From Ponticaulis koreensis DSM 19734 (lineage in GTDB: Bacteria; Pseudomonadota; Alphaproteobacteria; Caulobacterales; Hyphomonadaceae): DNA of 64,000 nucleotides. This document shows, in pieces, positions 27,118-36,104 of the stretch. The stretch is taken from the NCBI RefSeq assembly GCF_000420665.1, contig NZ_ATVJ01000002.1, positions 372,001 through 436,000 on the forward strand, in the 5' to 3' direction. The notes under the pieces are model-generated. The model did not search any database. It was not told the origin of the DNA and saw nothing but the letters and a program-made list of their open reading frames with translations. The first letter of the stretch is position 1. The number at the start of each line of letters is the position of its first letter. The translations under genes and the position numbers were made by a program.

Positions 27118-28911
27118 TTATTCCGCTGGAGTTGGCGTATGATCATCCATCGGACCCATATCATCGTCCACTGAACCGTGACGCGTACGCGTACCAGGGA
27201 CACGGATATCTTCAACGAGGTCCTGAATATCCTGCGGTGGCGGCGCTGTTACGAGAGAAACAACGATACCGATGATCGCAGAGAAGAACATGAAGACGAA
27301 GCCGATACCTTCTGGTGACACACCCAGGAACCAGTGTGACGGATCCGTATCTACGAATTTGAAATAGTAGATGTAGGAGAAGGTTGAGATCAGGCCGAAC
27401 GCCATGCTTGCGATCGCGCCTTCCTTGTTCATCCGCTTCCAGAAAATACCGAGGAAGATGATCGGGAAGAGCGACGCGGCGGCCAGACCGAAGGCGAACG
27501 CGACCACCTGCGCCACAAAGGCAAGTTTGGCCGTATTCATCCCCATCAAGCCCGCTGCGGCTACAGCACCTGCTGCGGCAACGCGTGCAATACGAAGCTC
27601 GGTCTTGTCACTCATTCCTTTGAACAGAGTTCTGCGGCAGAGGTCGTGACTGATCGCGGACGAAATCACCATGAGGAGACCAGCCGCTGTGGACAGCGCA
27701 GCCGCAAGGCCACCTGCTACCATGAGACCAATCACCCATTCCGGAAGCTGAGCAATCTCAGGACTCGCCAGAACAGAGATGTCGTTGTTGATCGTGACTT
27801 CATTCGCCAGACCATCCGGCGCATTAGGACCACGGATCTGCATCAAGCCATCGCCATTCATATCTTCAAAGCCGACCAGACCTGTACGTTCCCAGTTCTT
27901 GAACCATTCAGGAACCGGTGTACCGCCATTGCTCGTGATGCCTTCGGCTGCTGTCGCGTAGTCATCCGTTTCGATGTAAGTCGTTTCATTGACTGTATCG
28001 ATGATGTTGTACCGAGCGAATGCGCCAACAGCAGGAGCGACTGTGTAGAGCAGCGCAATAAAGACGAGCGCCCAGCCCGCGGACACACGTGCAGCACTCG
28101 CGCTGCTAACTGTGAAGAAGCGGATGATGACGTGCGGGAGACCCGCTGTACCGAACATAAGAGCGCCGGTAATCGCAAAGACATCGATCCATGACTTGTT
28201 CGTGCTTGTGTACTCAATGAAGCCGAGCTCTGTGACGACCTGGTTCAGGTTTTCCAGCATAGAAACATCTTCGCCGCGAACGTTGGAGATGAAGCCAAGC
28301 TGTGGAACCGGATTACCGGTGATCATCATCGAGATAAAGATCGCAGGCACGGTGTAAGCGAAAATCAGAACGCAGTATTGAGCCACCTGCGTATAGGTCA
28401 CGCCCTTCATGCCGCCCAGAACCGCGTAAATGAATACGATGCCCATGCCGACCAGAATACCGGTGTTGAAGTCCACGCCTAGGAAGCGAGAGAACGCGAT
28501 ACCCACGCCCGACATCTGACCAGCAATGTAGGTGAAGGACACGAACAGAGCACAGATAACCGCGATGACACGAGCCGCCGTCGAGTAATAACGGTCGCCC
28601 ACAAAGTCTGGCACGGTGAACTTGCCGAATTCGCGAAGGAATGGCGCGAGCAGCAGTGCGAGAAGCACATAGCCACCTGTCCAGCCCATCAGGTAGACAG
28701 AGCCACCATAGCCAAGCGAAGCAATCAGGCCGGCCATAGACAGGAAGGACGCCGCAGACATCCAGTCAGCCGCCGTCGCCATACCGTTGATCATCGGGTG
28801 CACATCGTGCCCCGCAACATAGAAGTCGTTTGTTGAACCGGCGCGCGCCCAGAGCGCGATACCGATATAGGTGCCGAAGCTCGCCACCACGAAGAAGATT
28901 GTCCAATCCAT
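27118..28911 (-). CDS. Sodium/solute symporter large subunit (ActP-like, VC_2705 type)
   Basis: The 597-residue membrane protein has about 13 helices and the solute:sodium symporter core (TAADWMSAASFLSMAGLIASLGYGG, FVGDRYYSTAARVIA, GTAGLPHVIIRFFTV). A large hydrophilic insert at about residues 320-390 and the partner small subunit directly upstream mark it as the large subunit of the two-part family. It probably imports acetate or other short monocarboxylates with Na+. The neighbouring acs and CrbS/R genes support acetate. It lies 4 bp after the small-subunit gene. Confidence 0.92.
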   Translation of the reverse strand: MDWTIFFVVASFGTYIGIALWARAGSTNDFYVAGHDVHPMINGMATAADWMSAASFLSMAGLIASLGYGGSVYLMGWTGGYVLLALLLAPFLREFGKFTVPDFVGDRYYSTAARVIAVICALFVSFTYIAGQMSGVGIAFSRFLGVDFNTGILVGMGIVFIYAVLGGMKGVTYTQVAQYCVLIFAYTVPAIFISMMITGNPVPQLGFISNVRGEDVSMLENLNQVVTELGFIEYTSTNKSWIDVFAITGALMFGTAGLPHVIIRFFTVSSASAARVSAGWALVFIALLYTVAPAVGAFARYNIIDTVNETTYIETDDYATAAEGITSNGGTPVPEWFKNWERTGLVGFEDMNGDGLMQIRGPNAPDGLANEVTINNDISVLASPEIAQLPEWVIGLMVAGGLAAALSTAAGLLMVISSAISHDLCRRTLFKGMSDKTELRIARVAAAGAVAAAGLMGMNTAKLAFVAQVVAFAFGLAAASLFPIIFLGIFWKRMNKEGAIASMAFGLISTFSYIYYFKFVDTDPSHWFLGVSPEGIGFVFMFFSAIIGIVVSLVTAPPPQDIQDLVEDIRVPGTRTRHGSVDDDMGPMDDHTPTPAE

Positions 28912-28915
28912 GATG

Positions 28916-29182
28916 CTAGCCCTTCACGCCATACTTGCGTTCGATTTTGTTCATCGCGAAGCAATAATAGAAAATCAGCGCAACAAAGACGTAGATCGAG
29001 CCTTGCTGGGCAAACCAGAAGCCCAGCGGCGCGCCGCCAATTGAAACGTTGTCGAGCACATCACGCAAAAGAACGCCGGCCCCATATGAGACGGCGAACC
29101 AGATTACGAGCAGCGATATCGTCAGCCTGACTGTCGCCGACCAATACCCTTTCGCATCGATTTTAGTAGGTTCGTTTGACAA
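28916..29182 (-). CDS. Sodium/substrate symporter small subunit (DUF4212)
   Basis: The 88-residue protein has two membrane helices and the family signature FWFAQQGSIYVFVALIFYYCFAMNKIERKYGV (shown as residues about 53-85; key parts FWFAQQGSI and MNKIERKYG). It begins at TTG 29182, chosen because GGGGAGG lies 8 bases upstream and no ATG is suitably placed. It pairs with the large subunit to form the two-component symporter. The upstream region carries the candidate site shared with the porin-acs promoter. Confidence 0.9.
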   Translation of the reverse strand: MSNEPTKIDAKGYWSATVRLTISLLVIWFAVSYGAGVLLRDVLDNVSIGGAPLGFWFAQQGSIYVFVALIFYYCFAMNKIERKYGVKG

Positions 29183-29263
29183 GGTATAACCTCCCCAGTT
29201 TATTCACAGCGGTTTTTCCGCCTGTAATGAAGGATCAAATAGGTCAGTCATTTTGAGTAGAGG

Positions 29264-29275
29264 GACTTTGGTCGA
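29264..29275. promoter_or_regulatory. Candidate regulator site upstream of the symporter operon
   Basis: GACTTTGGTCGA matches GACTAAGGTCGA at 22803-22814 in 10 of 12 positions. It sits at a similar distance (about 80 bp) and in the same orientation relative to the gene it precedes. Both target operons run on the minus strand. Confidence 0.45.
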
Positions 29276-29330
29276 ACACTTCAGAGTGAAACAAAGTGTT
29301 TTGAATACTTCCCGGTACAAACAAATTCGG

Positions 29331-29354
29331 CGTCTGCAGAGCTTTCTACAGACG
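29331..29354 (-). terminator. Hairpin after the small TetR operon
   Basis: CGTCTGCAGA (29331-29340) pairs with TCTACAGACG (29345-29354) with one mismatch and a 4-base loop. It lies about 36 bp past the stop of the 67-residue gene. The T-richness after it on the minus strand is weak. Confidence 0.5.
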
Positions 29355-29390
29355 CGATTTTAAGTGAAAATATTGCGGTTTATCTGATAG

Positions 29391-29594
29391 TTATTCAGCC
29401 CTAGCGCGCGCTACACGCCGGCGCGCCAGAAGTTCGCTTGAACCGGAAAAACTGACCCAACCGCCTAAGATCAGGCCACCCAGCACGTAGAGCTCTGACC
29501 AGCCAAATCCCGGCACCATGAGTGCATTCGCACCGCGATAGGCAAAAATGGCAAGGATGAGCAGGCCAATAGCTGTGATGATGTGTGCTCGCAT
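29391..29594 (-). CDS. Small two-helix membrane protein, unknown function
   Basis: The 67-residue product has two hydrophobic segments (HIITAIGLLILAIFAYRGANAL and LYVLGGLILGGWVSF) and a basic tail (RRRVARARAE). The start has a strong GGGAGGG 6 bases upstream. It lies 71 bp downstream of a TetR gene in the same direction, so it may be co-transcribed and controlled by it. I do not recognise the family. Confidence 0.65.
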   Translation of the reverse strand: MRAHIITAIGLLILAIFAYRGANALMVPGFGWSELYVLGGLILGGWVSFSGSSELLARRRVARARAE

Positions 29595-29665
29595 GAGAGC
29601 CCTCCCGTATTATCTTTGCGACAATACTGTCTTTGGAGGCCCGATCGCGCCATTGGGCTTTGGTC

Positions 29666-30271
29666 TTAAGCGTTCTGTTCCGCGCTCAAACGAGTAAAGA
29701 CACCGTCGATAACCGAACGTACCGTAAGCTCAAACATTGATGTCACATCAGGCTTTTGCGCAAAAACAGCCTGAACATTGCGAATACGCTCGAGCACTTC
29801 CGGCTTGGGAGGTGTCATGTTACGAATGTTCAGTTCTTCGTTGATCAGGCCATAAATTGCGAGGCCACATGCCCCCGCCGCCTTGATAGTATTTTCTTCA
29901 TTCAACCCGCTCTGACGCCAGTATCCAAACCAGTCGTTGGTGGTGCTGAGCATAAGCGGCGTCCAGACGCGGTGCGCTCTACGCAACTGGCCAACAGAAG
30001 GATGCTTGAGTGTATAGGCCCGCATCCAACGCGACATTAGCCACAGGTCTTCCTTCCAGTCGCCTGTGCCATCATCACGCGGAACAGATTTCACAACCGC
30101 ATCAACGACAAGCGCCGCCAATTCTTCTTTATCTGCGACATGGTGATAAAGCGCCATAGGCGTGACATTGAGACGACGAGCCACCCCGCGCAGGGTGAAA
30201 GCATTCACACCTTCAGAATCAACCAATTCCAGCGCGGCATTTGCAATACGTTCCGCGCTAAGGTCGGCCAT
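29666..30271 (-). CDS. TetR family transcriptional regulator
   Basis: The 201-residue protein has a TetR helix-turn-helix (about residues 6-52: RIANAALELVDSEGVNAFTLRGVARRLNV then ALYHHVADKEEL) and a helical C-terminal domain resembling TetR_C regulators such as TetR/AcrR class C. A 10-bp palindrome just upstream of its start may be an autoregulatory site. Its target could be the small membrane protein downstream. Confidence 0.88.
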   Translation of the reverse strand: MADLSAERIANAALELVDSEGVNAFTLRGVARRLNVTPMALYHHVADKEELAALVVDAVVKSVPRDDGTGDWKEDLWLMSRWMRAYTLKHPSVGQLRRAHRVWTPLMLSTTNDWFGYWRQSGLNEENTIKAAGACGLAIYGLINEELNIRNMTPPKPEVLERIRNVQAVFAQKPDVTSMFELTVRSVIDGVFTRLSAEQNA

Positions 30272-30288
30272 ACTCTGCGTCTCCAGTC

Positions 30289-30298
30289 ATAACGTTAT
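30289..30298. promoter_or_regulatory. Short palindrome upstream of tetR (possible operator)
   Basis: ATAACGTTAT is a perfect 10-bp palindrome 18 bp upstream of the TetR start. TetR proteins often bind such AT-flanked palindromes at their own promoters. Being short, it could be chance. The rest of 30272-30408 shows nothing I can name. Confidence 0.3.
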
Positions 30299-30408
30299 AG
30301 CTTTTCTTAGTCGCTAACCTTCAGATAATTCAAGACGTTTATTTACACGGAGACGTCGCCGATCACAGAATGATCGAGTTGGAAGCATTGTTTCAAGTGA
30401 GAGGAAAA

Positions 30409-30485
30409 TGGTACCGCCTCCCTGGTTCGAACAGGGGACCTCTAGATCCACAATCTAGCGCTCTAACCGACTGAGCTAAGGCGGC
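30409..30485 (-). tRNA. tRNA-His (GTG)
   Basis: On the minus strand a full cloverleaf reads from GCCGCCT to AGGCGGT, then A73 and an encoded CCA. The anticodon arm is CTAGA-TTGTGGA-TCTAG, giving anticodon GTG (His). The T arm contains GTTCGAA. The base before position 1 is T, so no G-1 is encoded. Position 1:72 is a G:T pair and the discriminator is A. These are the unusual identity features reported for tRNA-His in one group of alphaproteobacteria. Confidence 0.96.
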
Positions 30486-30558
30486 ACATTTAAGAACGCG
30501 TCTTCTAAAGTTATGCGAACTCAAATGCAAGAGGAAGATTAAGCCTGAATCACCCTTT

Positions 30559-31944
30559 TCAGCCTTTATCCGCGTAAGGGTTTTTACCCTGACGGACATA
30601 AAGCCTGATTGGTACGCCTTTCAGGTCAAAAGCTTCGCGCAGACCATTCACCAGATAGCGCTTATAGGCTTCAGGCATGTTCTCGCCGCGATTCGCCATA
30701 AGAACGAATGTTGGCGGACGCGTTTTGATCTGGCTCATATATTTCGGCTTGATCGGCTTGCCGTGCACAGATGGTGGCGGGTGACGCTCGACCACATGGC
30801 GAAGCCAGTCATTGAGGTCCTTGGTTTTGACCCGCGCGTTCCAGTCATCGAATGTCTGCATAACAGCAGGCATCATCCGGTCGATACGTTTGCCTGTAAG
30901 ACCAGACAGGAACACAACCGGCGCGCCTTTGGCATTCGGCAGCAGTCGGTCAGCTTTCTCGCGCAATTGCTTTGCGTACTGGTCCGGGTTCTCGACGAGA
31001 TCCCATTTGGAGATCACCATAACGAGGCCACGGCCTTCACGGACGCAAAGATCAGCAATCTGAAGATCCTGCTTTTCGAAGGCATCACGTGCATCCATCA
31101 CCAGCGCAACGATGTCCGCAAACCGGATAGATCGGATCGTGTCCGATGTGGACATCTTCTCAAGCGACTCATGCACTTTCGCGCGCTTACGCAGACCGGC
31201 CGTATCGACCAGCTTGATTGTACGGCCTTCATATTCCCACGCGACTTCAATCGAGTCGCGGGTAATGCCGGCCTCAGGCCCTGTCAGAAGACGATCTGAC
31301 TGAAGCAGCTGATTGATGAGCGTTGATTTACCCGCATTCGGGCGACCAACCACGATGAGGCGGGCTGTCTTTGGCGGCGGAGGCAGTTCTTCGGCGTCAG
31401 GATCAAATGGCGCTTCACGCTCAACGATCTCTTCTTCCTGGTCTTTGGCTTCAGGCACTTCCCGTACGATAGCAGAGAACAGCTCGGCGAGGCCTTCGCC
31501 ATGCTCGGCTGAAAGCGCTACCGGCTCACCAAAGCCCAAAGCAAACGCTTCCATCAGGCCTTCCTCAGCCTGTCTGCCTTCGCACTTGTTAGCGGCCAGA
31601 ACCACCGGCTTGTCAGCCCGGCGCAATAGCTCTGCAAACCGCTCATCAAGCGGAGTTACGCCAGAACGGGCATCAACGATAAACAGAGAAACGTCGGCTT
31701 CCTTGATCGCCTGCTCTGTCTGCTGTCGCATACGAGCCTCAAGCGATGTATCGTGAACGTCTTCAAATCCCGGGGTGTCGATCAACAAAAGCTTCATGCC
31801 GGCTAGTTCCGCCGGCGTTTCGCGTCGATCCCTTGTTACACCGGGCTGGTCATCAACAATCGCCAGACGTTGTCCCGCCAGGCGATTGAAGAGCGTAGAT
31901 TTCCCGACGTTCGGGCGGCCGACAATGGCCACTTTCAGGGGCAT
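30559..31944 (-). CDS. der: Ribosome-assembly GTPase Der (EngA)
   Basis: The 461-residue protein has two tandem GTPase domains. The first has GRPNVGKST, DTPGF and NKCEG. The second has GRPNAGKST, DTAGL and SKWD. A C-terminal KH-like domain follows (PPTFVLMANRGENMPEAYKRYLVNGLR). Der acts in 50S subunit maturation and is essential in studied bacteria. It is downstream of bamB by 9 bp, in the conserved yfgM-bamB-der order. Confidence 0.97.
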   Translation of the reverse strand: MPLKVAIVGRPNVGKSTLFNRLAGQRLAIVDDQPGVTRDRRETPAELAGMKLLLIDTPGFEDVHDTSLEARMRQQTEQAIKEADVSLFIVDARSGVTPLDERFAELLRRADKPVVLAANKCEGRQAEEGLMEAFALGFGEPVALSAEHGEGLAELFSAIVREVPEAKDQEEEIVEREAPFDPDAEELPPPPKTARLIVVGRPNAGKSTLINQLLQSDRLLTGPEAGITRDSIEVAWEYEGRTIKLVDTAGLRKRAKVHESLEKMSTSDTIRSIRFADIVALVMDARDAFEKQDLQIADLCVREGRGLVMVISKWDLVENPDQYAKQLREKADRLLPNAKGAPVVFLSGLTGKRIDRMMPAVMQTFDDWNARVKTKDLNDWLRHVVERHPPPSVHGKPIKPKYMSQIKTRPPTFVLMANRGENMPEAYKRYLVNGLREAFDLKGVPIRLYVRQGKNPYADKG

Positions 31945-31953
31945 AGGGTTTAC

Positions 31954-33330
31954 TTACCTTATAGAGAACAGTGTTCCGTCATCTGCGAGAACAAGAATGC
32001 GGTCATTATACGCAATTGGCTCAAGGAAAAAGCCCGCATCTGCGCCAAATCGACCAACACGAATCAATTGTTGCTCTTCAATCAGTTCACCTGTCTGCGG
32101 AGAGTACGCTGAAATGCGTCCGTCAGACGATACAGTTACAAGACGGTTGGACGCCAGAAGTGGCCCAGCATAGCTGATGCGGTCTTCACGGTCTTCCATG
32201 TCTTCAAAGTTTGGAAGTTGCTCTGTCCAGACAACACGGCCTGTAATCGCTTCAACGCAAATGAGCTGACCATTCACGCCGACGGCAAAAAGGAATTCGC
32301 CCGAAATCACAGGCGCCTGTGTCGTGCCAAATGGAAGTTCCCACACGCGTGTTCCTGAACGGCCATCAATCGCTGCAAGCACGCCAGACTGGCTGCTCGC
32401 ATAAACGAGGCCAGCATTCAGAACCGGACGCGATGCAATGTCGTTGATCGCGGAGATCGGTGTGAAGCGGCCCGCACGCGTAAGAGAGTCTGTCCAGAGG
32501 CGGCGGCCGTTGGCCGGCAGATAGGCAATGACTTCGCCAGAAGAATAAGGCGTTACAACAACATCATCGACGGCTGCAGGACTCGGAGAAGAAAGAACAC
32601 GGGCTGTTTCCGCAATAGCCTGGTCGGTCCACTGAATCTCGCCAGTCTCGAGCGACATGGCGAAAAACTCGTTATTGTTGGACACGATGAAAATACGCTC
32701 GCCAAGCACTGAAGGCGAACCTGTAATCGGCGCCTCGGTCGCACGGTGCCAGATTTCCGAACCCGTCGCAGCATCAAGCGCAGCGACGAAACCAAAGCCC
32801 GATGACACAATCAGCTTGTCACCGGCAACGGCAAGGCCGCCACCAAATGCACGGCTGTCACGGCTGTGGTCTGACTCAAGCTCTACGTCCCAAAGCGAAC
32901 GACCGGTCTCTGCGTCGATTGCGTGAACCGTCTGGCGAGAGTCTAATACGAAAATACGTCCGTTAGCTGCAACAGGTGGAACGGTAAGCGCGTGATTGCG
33001 GTCAGCGCCTTCGCCGCGCGTCCAGCGCCATTCGACTTCCAGTTCCGTGCCGCCCGCGACGTGGCCCGTGACCTTTGAAGGCACACGACCAGCCTGGCTC
33101 CAGGCGTCCACTCGCAGCGCGTCTGGCAGAATAATCGCCGTCGCTACGAGCGCTGGATCAGGTTCAAGTTCAGTAACCGCTGAGACCATCGCGATACGAC
33201 CCGCACGATCAACAGTGTCGACGTCATCATTGCCGCCGCCGCTGAACGGGTTGAAATTATCGATGGTAGAACAGGATGCCAGAAGCAGCGCTGACAGTGT
33301 CAGGGCGCCAAGTTTCAATTGGGTCTTCAT
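31954..33330 (-). CDS. bamB: Outer-membrane assembly lipoprotein BamB
   Basis: The 458-residue protein has a lipoprotein signal with lipobox LASC (Cys about residue 20). It then forms an eight-bladed PQQ-type beta-propeller with repeated blocks such as GRIFVLDSRQTVHAIDAETG and DAATGSEIWHR. BamB helps the BAM complex insert outer-membrane proteins. Its start overlaps the stop of the upstream TPR protein (ATGA), and der follows closely. Confidence 0.94.
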   Translation of the reverse strand: MKTQLKLGALTLSALLLASCSTIDNFNPFSGGGNDDVDTVDRAGRIAMVSAVTELEPDPALVATAIILPDALRVDAWSQAGRVPSKVTGHVAGGTELEVEWRWTRGEGADRNHALTVPPVAANGRIFVLDSRQTVHAIDAETGRSLWDVELESDHSRDSRAFGGGLAVAGDKLIVSSGFGFVAALDAATGSEIWHRATEAPITGSPSVLGERIFIVSNNNEFFAMSLETGEIQWTDQAIAETARVLSSPSPAAVDDVVVTPYSSGEVIAYLPANGRRLWTDSLTRAGRFTPISAINDIASRPVLNAGLVYASSQSGVLAAIDGRSGTRVWELPFGTTQAPVISGEFLFAVGVNGQLICVEAITGRVVWTEQLPNFEDMEDREDRISYAGPLLASNRLVTVSSDGRISAYSPQTGELIEEQQLIRVGRFGADAGFFLEPIAYNDRILVLADDGTLFSIR

Positions 33331-34010
33331 TGGGTCACCCCGTTTGTCTGATTAGTGCCGTCGAGCTGTGCGAGGGTATCGAGCGCAGCAAGTGCCTGTT
33401 GTGCACGTTGCTTAACGCTATCGGAGGCATCCAGTGAGAAAGAAATCATTTCAAAACGACGGCGCGCCTCAGCAAGATCACCGAGCTGGTAAGCGCGAGA
33501 CGCGATAAGTTCTTCTGCGAGGTAGACCAGCGTCATGCCATCTGAGTCCAGAATTGGCGCGAGCATTGTCTCAAGTTCTTCAACAGAGAGCGCGTTAGCC
33601 TGCAGATAAGCCGACTTCATCAGCGCAATATCTGCCATTGGCCCGTCCTGACCGGCAGCCGAATCCAGCGCCTCGATCGCTGCTGCACGATCTCCAAGCC
33701 CTGAAAGCTCAACCTGCGCCAGATAATGGCCCGCAAGCGTAGCGTATGCGCTGTTGGAATTTGCGATTTCAGAGAAAAGGGCTTCAGCCGCGACATAGTC
33801 GTTCGCTTCCAGCGCCGTCTGGGCAGCATAGAACGCCGTTGCCTCATTATTCTGAGACTGGTCGCCCTGCCACTTCATGAATTCCCACGCGCCGACACCG
33901 ATAACGAGGACAGCAACACCGCCATATACAAACGGGCGCACAACACGCCAGATTTGAAGACTTTTGTCCTGGGCTAACGCCTCATCGACTTCTTCGAAAA
34001 TATCACTCAC
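33327..34010 (-). CDS. Membrane-anchored TPR protein, YfgM-like
   Basis: The 227-residue protein has a short cytoplasmic N-terminus (MSDIFEEVDEALAQDK), one membrane helix (about residues 27-47) and periplasmic helical repeats (ALEANDYVAAEALFSEIAN, LGDLAEARRRFEMIS) of the YfgM/PpiD-partner type. It is known in E. coli as a partner of the SecYEG-PpiD complex. It is the first gene of the yfgM-bamB-der operon and overlaps bamB by 4 bp. Confidence 0.85.
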   Translation of the reverse strand: MSDIFEEVDEALAQDKSLQIWRVVRPFVYGGVAVLVIGVGAWEFMKWQGDQSQNNEATAFYAAQTALEANDYVAAEALFSEIANSNSAYATLAGHYLAQVELSGLGDRAAAIEALDSAAGQDGPMADIALMKSAYLQANALSVEELETMLAPILDSDGMTLVYLAEELIASRAYQLGDLAEARRRFEMISFSLDASDSVKQRAQQALAALDTLAQLDGTNQTNGVTQ

Positions 34011-34094
34011 ACGGTTACCCCGGAAAATTCACATTGCGGCGAGACATTAGCGGGTGTCTGCCCACTCTTCAACGCGTCTTCACTTTAAAGATTT

Positions 34095-34913
34095 CTAAGA
34101 TTTCAGCGAATAAGTTTCCGCCTCGCCCGGAAAGGCTCTGGAGCGCACTTCTTCGGCGTATTTTTCAACCGAGGAGGAAATCTCACCCTTCACATTTCCA
34201 TAGCGGCGCACAAACTTTGGCGTCCATTCGAACAGGCCCAGCATATCCTCTGTTACGAGAATCTGTCCGTCGCATTTCGCGCTCGCACCAATCCCGATTG
34301 TCGGAATGCTGAGTTCCTGTGTCAGCTCGGCAGCGAGGTCTTCGGCAACGCCCTCCACAACCACAGCGAACGCACCTGCATCTTCAGCGGCGCGCGCCTC
34401 CTTGATGACACGCTCGCGCTCTGTGTCGGTCCGGCCTTTGGCTTTGAAGCCGCCATCCACGTTGATCGCCTGCGGGCGCAAGCCGACATGTGCCATGACT
34501 GGAACGCCGCGTTCGACAAGGTAACGCACCGTCTCACCTGCATATACGCCGCTCTCCAGCTTCACAGCCTGACAGCGTGTTTCCATCATAATGCGGGACG
34601 CGTTTTCAAACGCCTGAACTGGGCTGCCTTCGTAGGACCCGAACGGCATATCGACCACCACAAACGCCTGCTTGGCACCGCGCATGACGGCCTGCCCGTG
34701 CAGCACCATCATATCCATCGTAACGCCGACAGTTGAATCAAGCCCGTGAACGACCATACCAACGCTGTCGCCGACGAGGATAACATCTACGTGCTCGTCG
34801 ATCAGCGCAGCTCGCGGCGCATCATAGGCTGTCAGACATACAAGCGGCGTACCGCCTTTAGCCTTGGCGATATCACGTACGGTTTTGCGTCGAATCTGAG
34901 TTTGTGCCGACAA
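34095..34913 (-). CDS. panB: Ketopantoate hydroxymethyltransferase
   Basis: The 272-residue protein has the PanB signatures: LTAYDAPRAALIDEHVDVILVGDSVGMVVHG (residues about 27-57) with metal-binding Asp residues, DMPFGSYEGSP, AVKLESG, HVGLRPQA and a C-terminal GIGASAKCDGQILVTEDMLGLF. It makes ketopantoate from 2-oxoisovalerate and methylene-tetrahydrofolate, the first step of pantothenate and CoA synthesis. panC is not in the window. The leucine dehydrogenase at 38.5 kb feeds the same branched-chain keto acid pool. Confidence 0.96.
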   Translation of the reverse strand: MSAQTQIRRKTVRDIAKAKGGTPLVCLTAYDAPRAALIDEHVDVILVGDSVGMVVHGLDSTVGVTMDMMVLHGQAVMRGAKQAFVVVDMPFGSYEGSPVQAFENASRIMMETRCQAVKLESGVYAGETVRYLVERGVPVMAHVGLRPQAINVDGGFKAKGRTDTERERVIKEARAAEDAGAFAVVVEGVAEDLAAELTQELSIPTIGIGASAKCDGQILVTEDMLGLFEWTPKFVRRYGNVKGEISSSVEKYAEEVRSRAFPGEAETYSLKS

Positions 34914-34999
34914 GTCGAACTCCTGCTCAATCTGTGAACAGGCTGCTTAAATCTTATTGTCGGTAAAAGAAACCTTAGACTGCAGGAAACTGATCTCTA

Positions 35000-36034
35000 T
35001 CAAGGTCCATACCGGCTACTCACAAACGCAGCGCGCTGATTCATGAGATCATGGCGCGCGGCGTGAAGCCTGTGGATATCCAAACATATTTCCCAGTAAA
35101 TCCCGACCTGATCATCATGAGAAATCTCTGAAGAAAAGAAAGCGCGCTCAAAACGACTGACAAGGTCGACCAATTCGGTGTCTATAGCCCAAGTTGCGTC
35201 GAATGTTTCCATCACGCTCAGAATGACCGCACGCTGCCTTTCACTGATTCCTAGCTCCTGCGACGACAAAAGCTCAAACCATTCCTGCCGTGAAGCACGT
35301 CCGGCTTGGACAAGCTCAGCGTGACGTGACCTGATGTCCTGAAGTTGCGCGCGAACACTACTTTTCTCAGGCATGCCTGATACGCCTTCCAGAAGCCCTA
35401 GCACTTCCTGAAAACTGAGCAGCAATTCGCGCGTGTTGTTCTCAAGCTCAAGGACAACTGCTTGAGGATTTCTAACCCCTTGGAGAGACAGATCACCGCC
35501 ATCCATGGAGGCTATTTCCACTTCATTTTGCGCGTTGTAGGTGGCCGTTTGCTGAGCCATAGCCTGAAGCGAGGAGCGAAACTCGGAGTGCCCTCGAAGT
35601 GGGTCTTCTGTTTCCAGCTGCGCGGTCAGGTATAAAATTGCGAACCTCGTACGCGACGCAGCCAACTGAATTTCGCTACTCAATCTTTCTGCAGTCGTCG
35701 AGGCGCTCTCTAAACGTTCACTTAGAATGCCGCTCTTTTCCAGAGCGCTCAAACGCGCATGAACGGAGGCTTCACGATTGGTCACCGCGTCAAGCAGATC
35801 GTGAAGCCCTTCAATCGCATCCTCTCGACTCCACAGCGCCAGATTGAAGCGGTCCCTGTAAAGGAAAGCATCAATGTAGTAGAGGGTGAAAGCGCCTCTC
35901 TCGCTACTGATGGCCTCCCAACTATCCGGTTGCGGAGCAACTTCGCCCGCCGGGTCAGAACGCTGTGCAGCCGCGCTCTGACAGAAAGCGGGCCAAGCGA
36001 GCATGCAAATCAGAAATGCCAAATTACGGATCAC
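35000..36034 (-). CDS. Secreted helical protein of unknown function
   Basis: I chose GTG 36034 because GGAGGG lies 7 bases upstream; the longer frame from GTG 36049 would put that site inside the gene. The 344-residue protein has a signal peptide (NLAFLICMLAWPAFCQSAAAQ, cleavage after AQ). The rest is mostly predicted helix with Glu/Arg/Leu-rich stretches and little sign of a known domain. It is flanked by panB and an acyl-CoA dehydrogenase. I do not recognise the family and give no function. Confidence 0.7.
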   Translation of the reverse strand: MIRNLAFLICMLAWPAFCQSAAAQRSDPAGEVAPQPDSWEAISSERGAFTLYYIDAFLYRDRFNLALWSREDAIEGLHDLLDAVTNREASVHARLSALEKSGILSERLESASTTAERLSSEIQLAASRTRFAILYLTAQLETEDPLRGHSEFRSSLQAMAQQTATYNAQNEVEIASMDGGDLSLQGVRNPQAVVLELENNTRELLLSFQEVLGLLEGVSGMPEKSSVRAQLQDIRSRHAELVQAGRASRQEWFELLSSQELGISERQRAVILSVMETFDATWAIDTELVDLVSRFERAFFSSEISHDDQVGIYWEICLDIHRLHAARHDLMNQRAAFVSSRYGP

Positions 36035-36104
36035 TCTGACACCCTCCACAACCTAAATGAAACTAGAGTGCCATTGAGCGGGCCGATGGATCAAAGCAAA
36101 AGAG

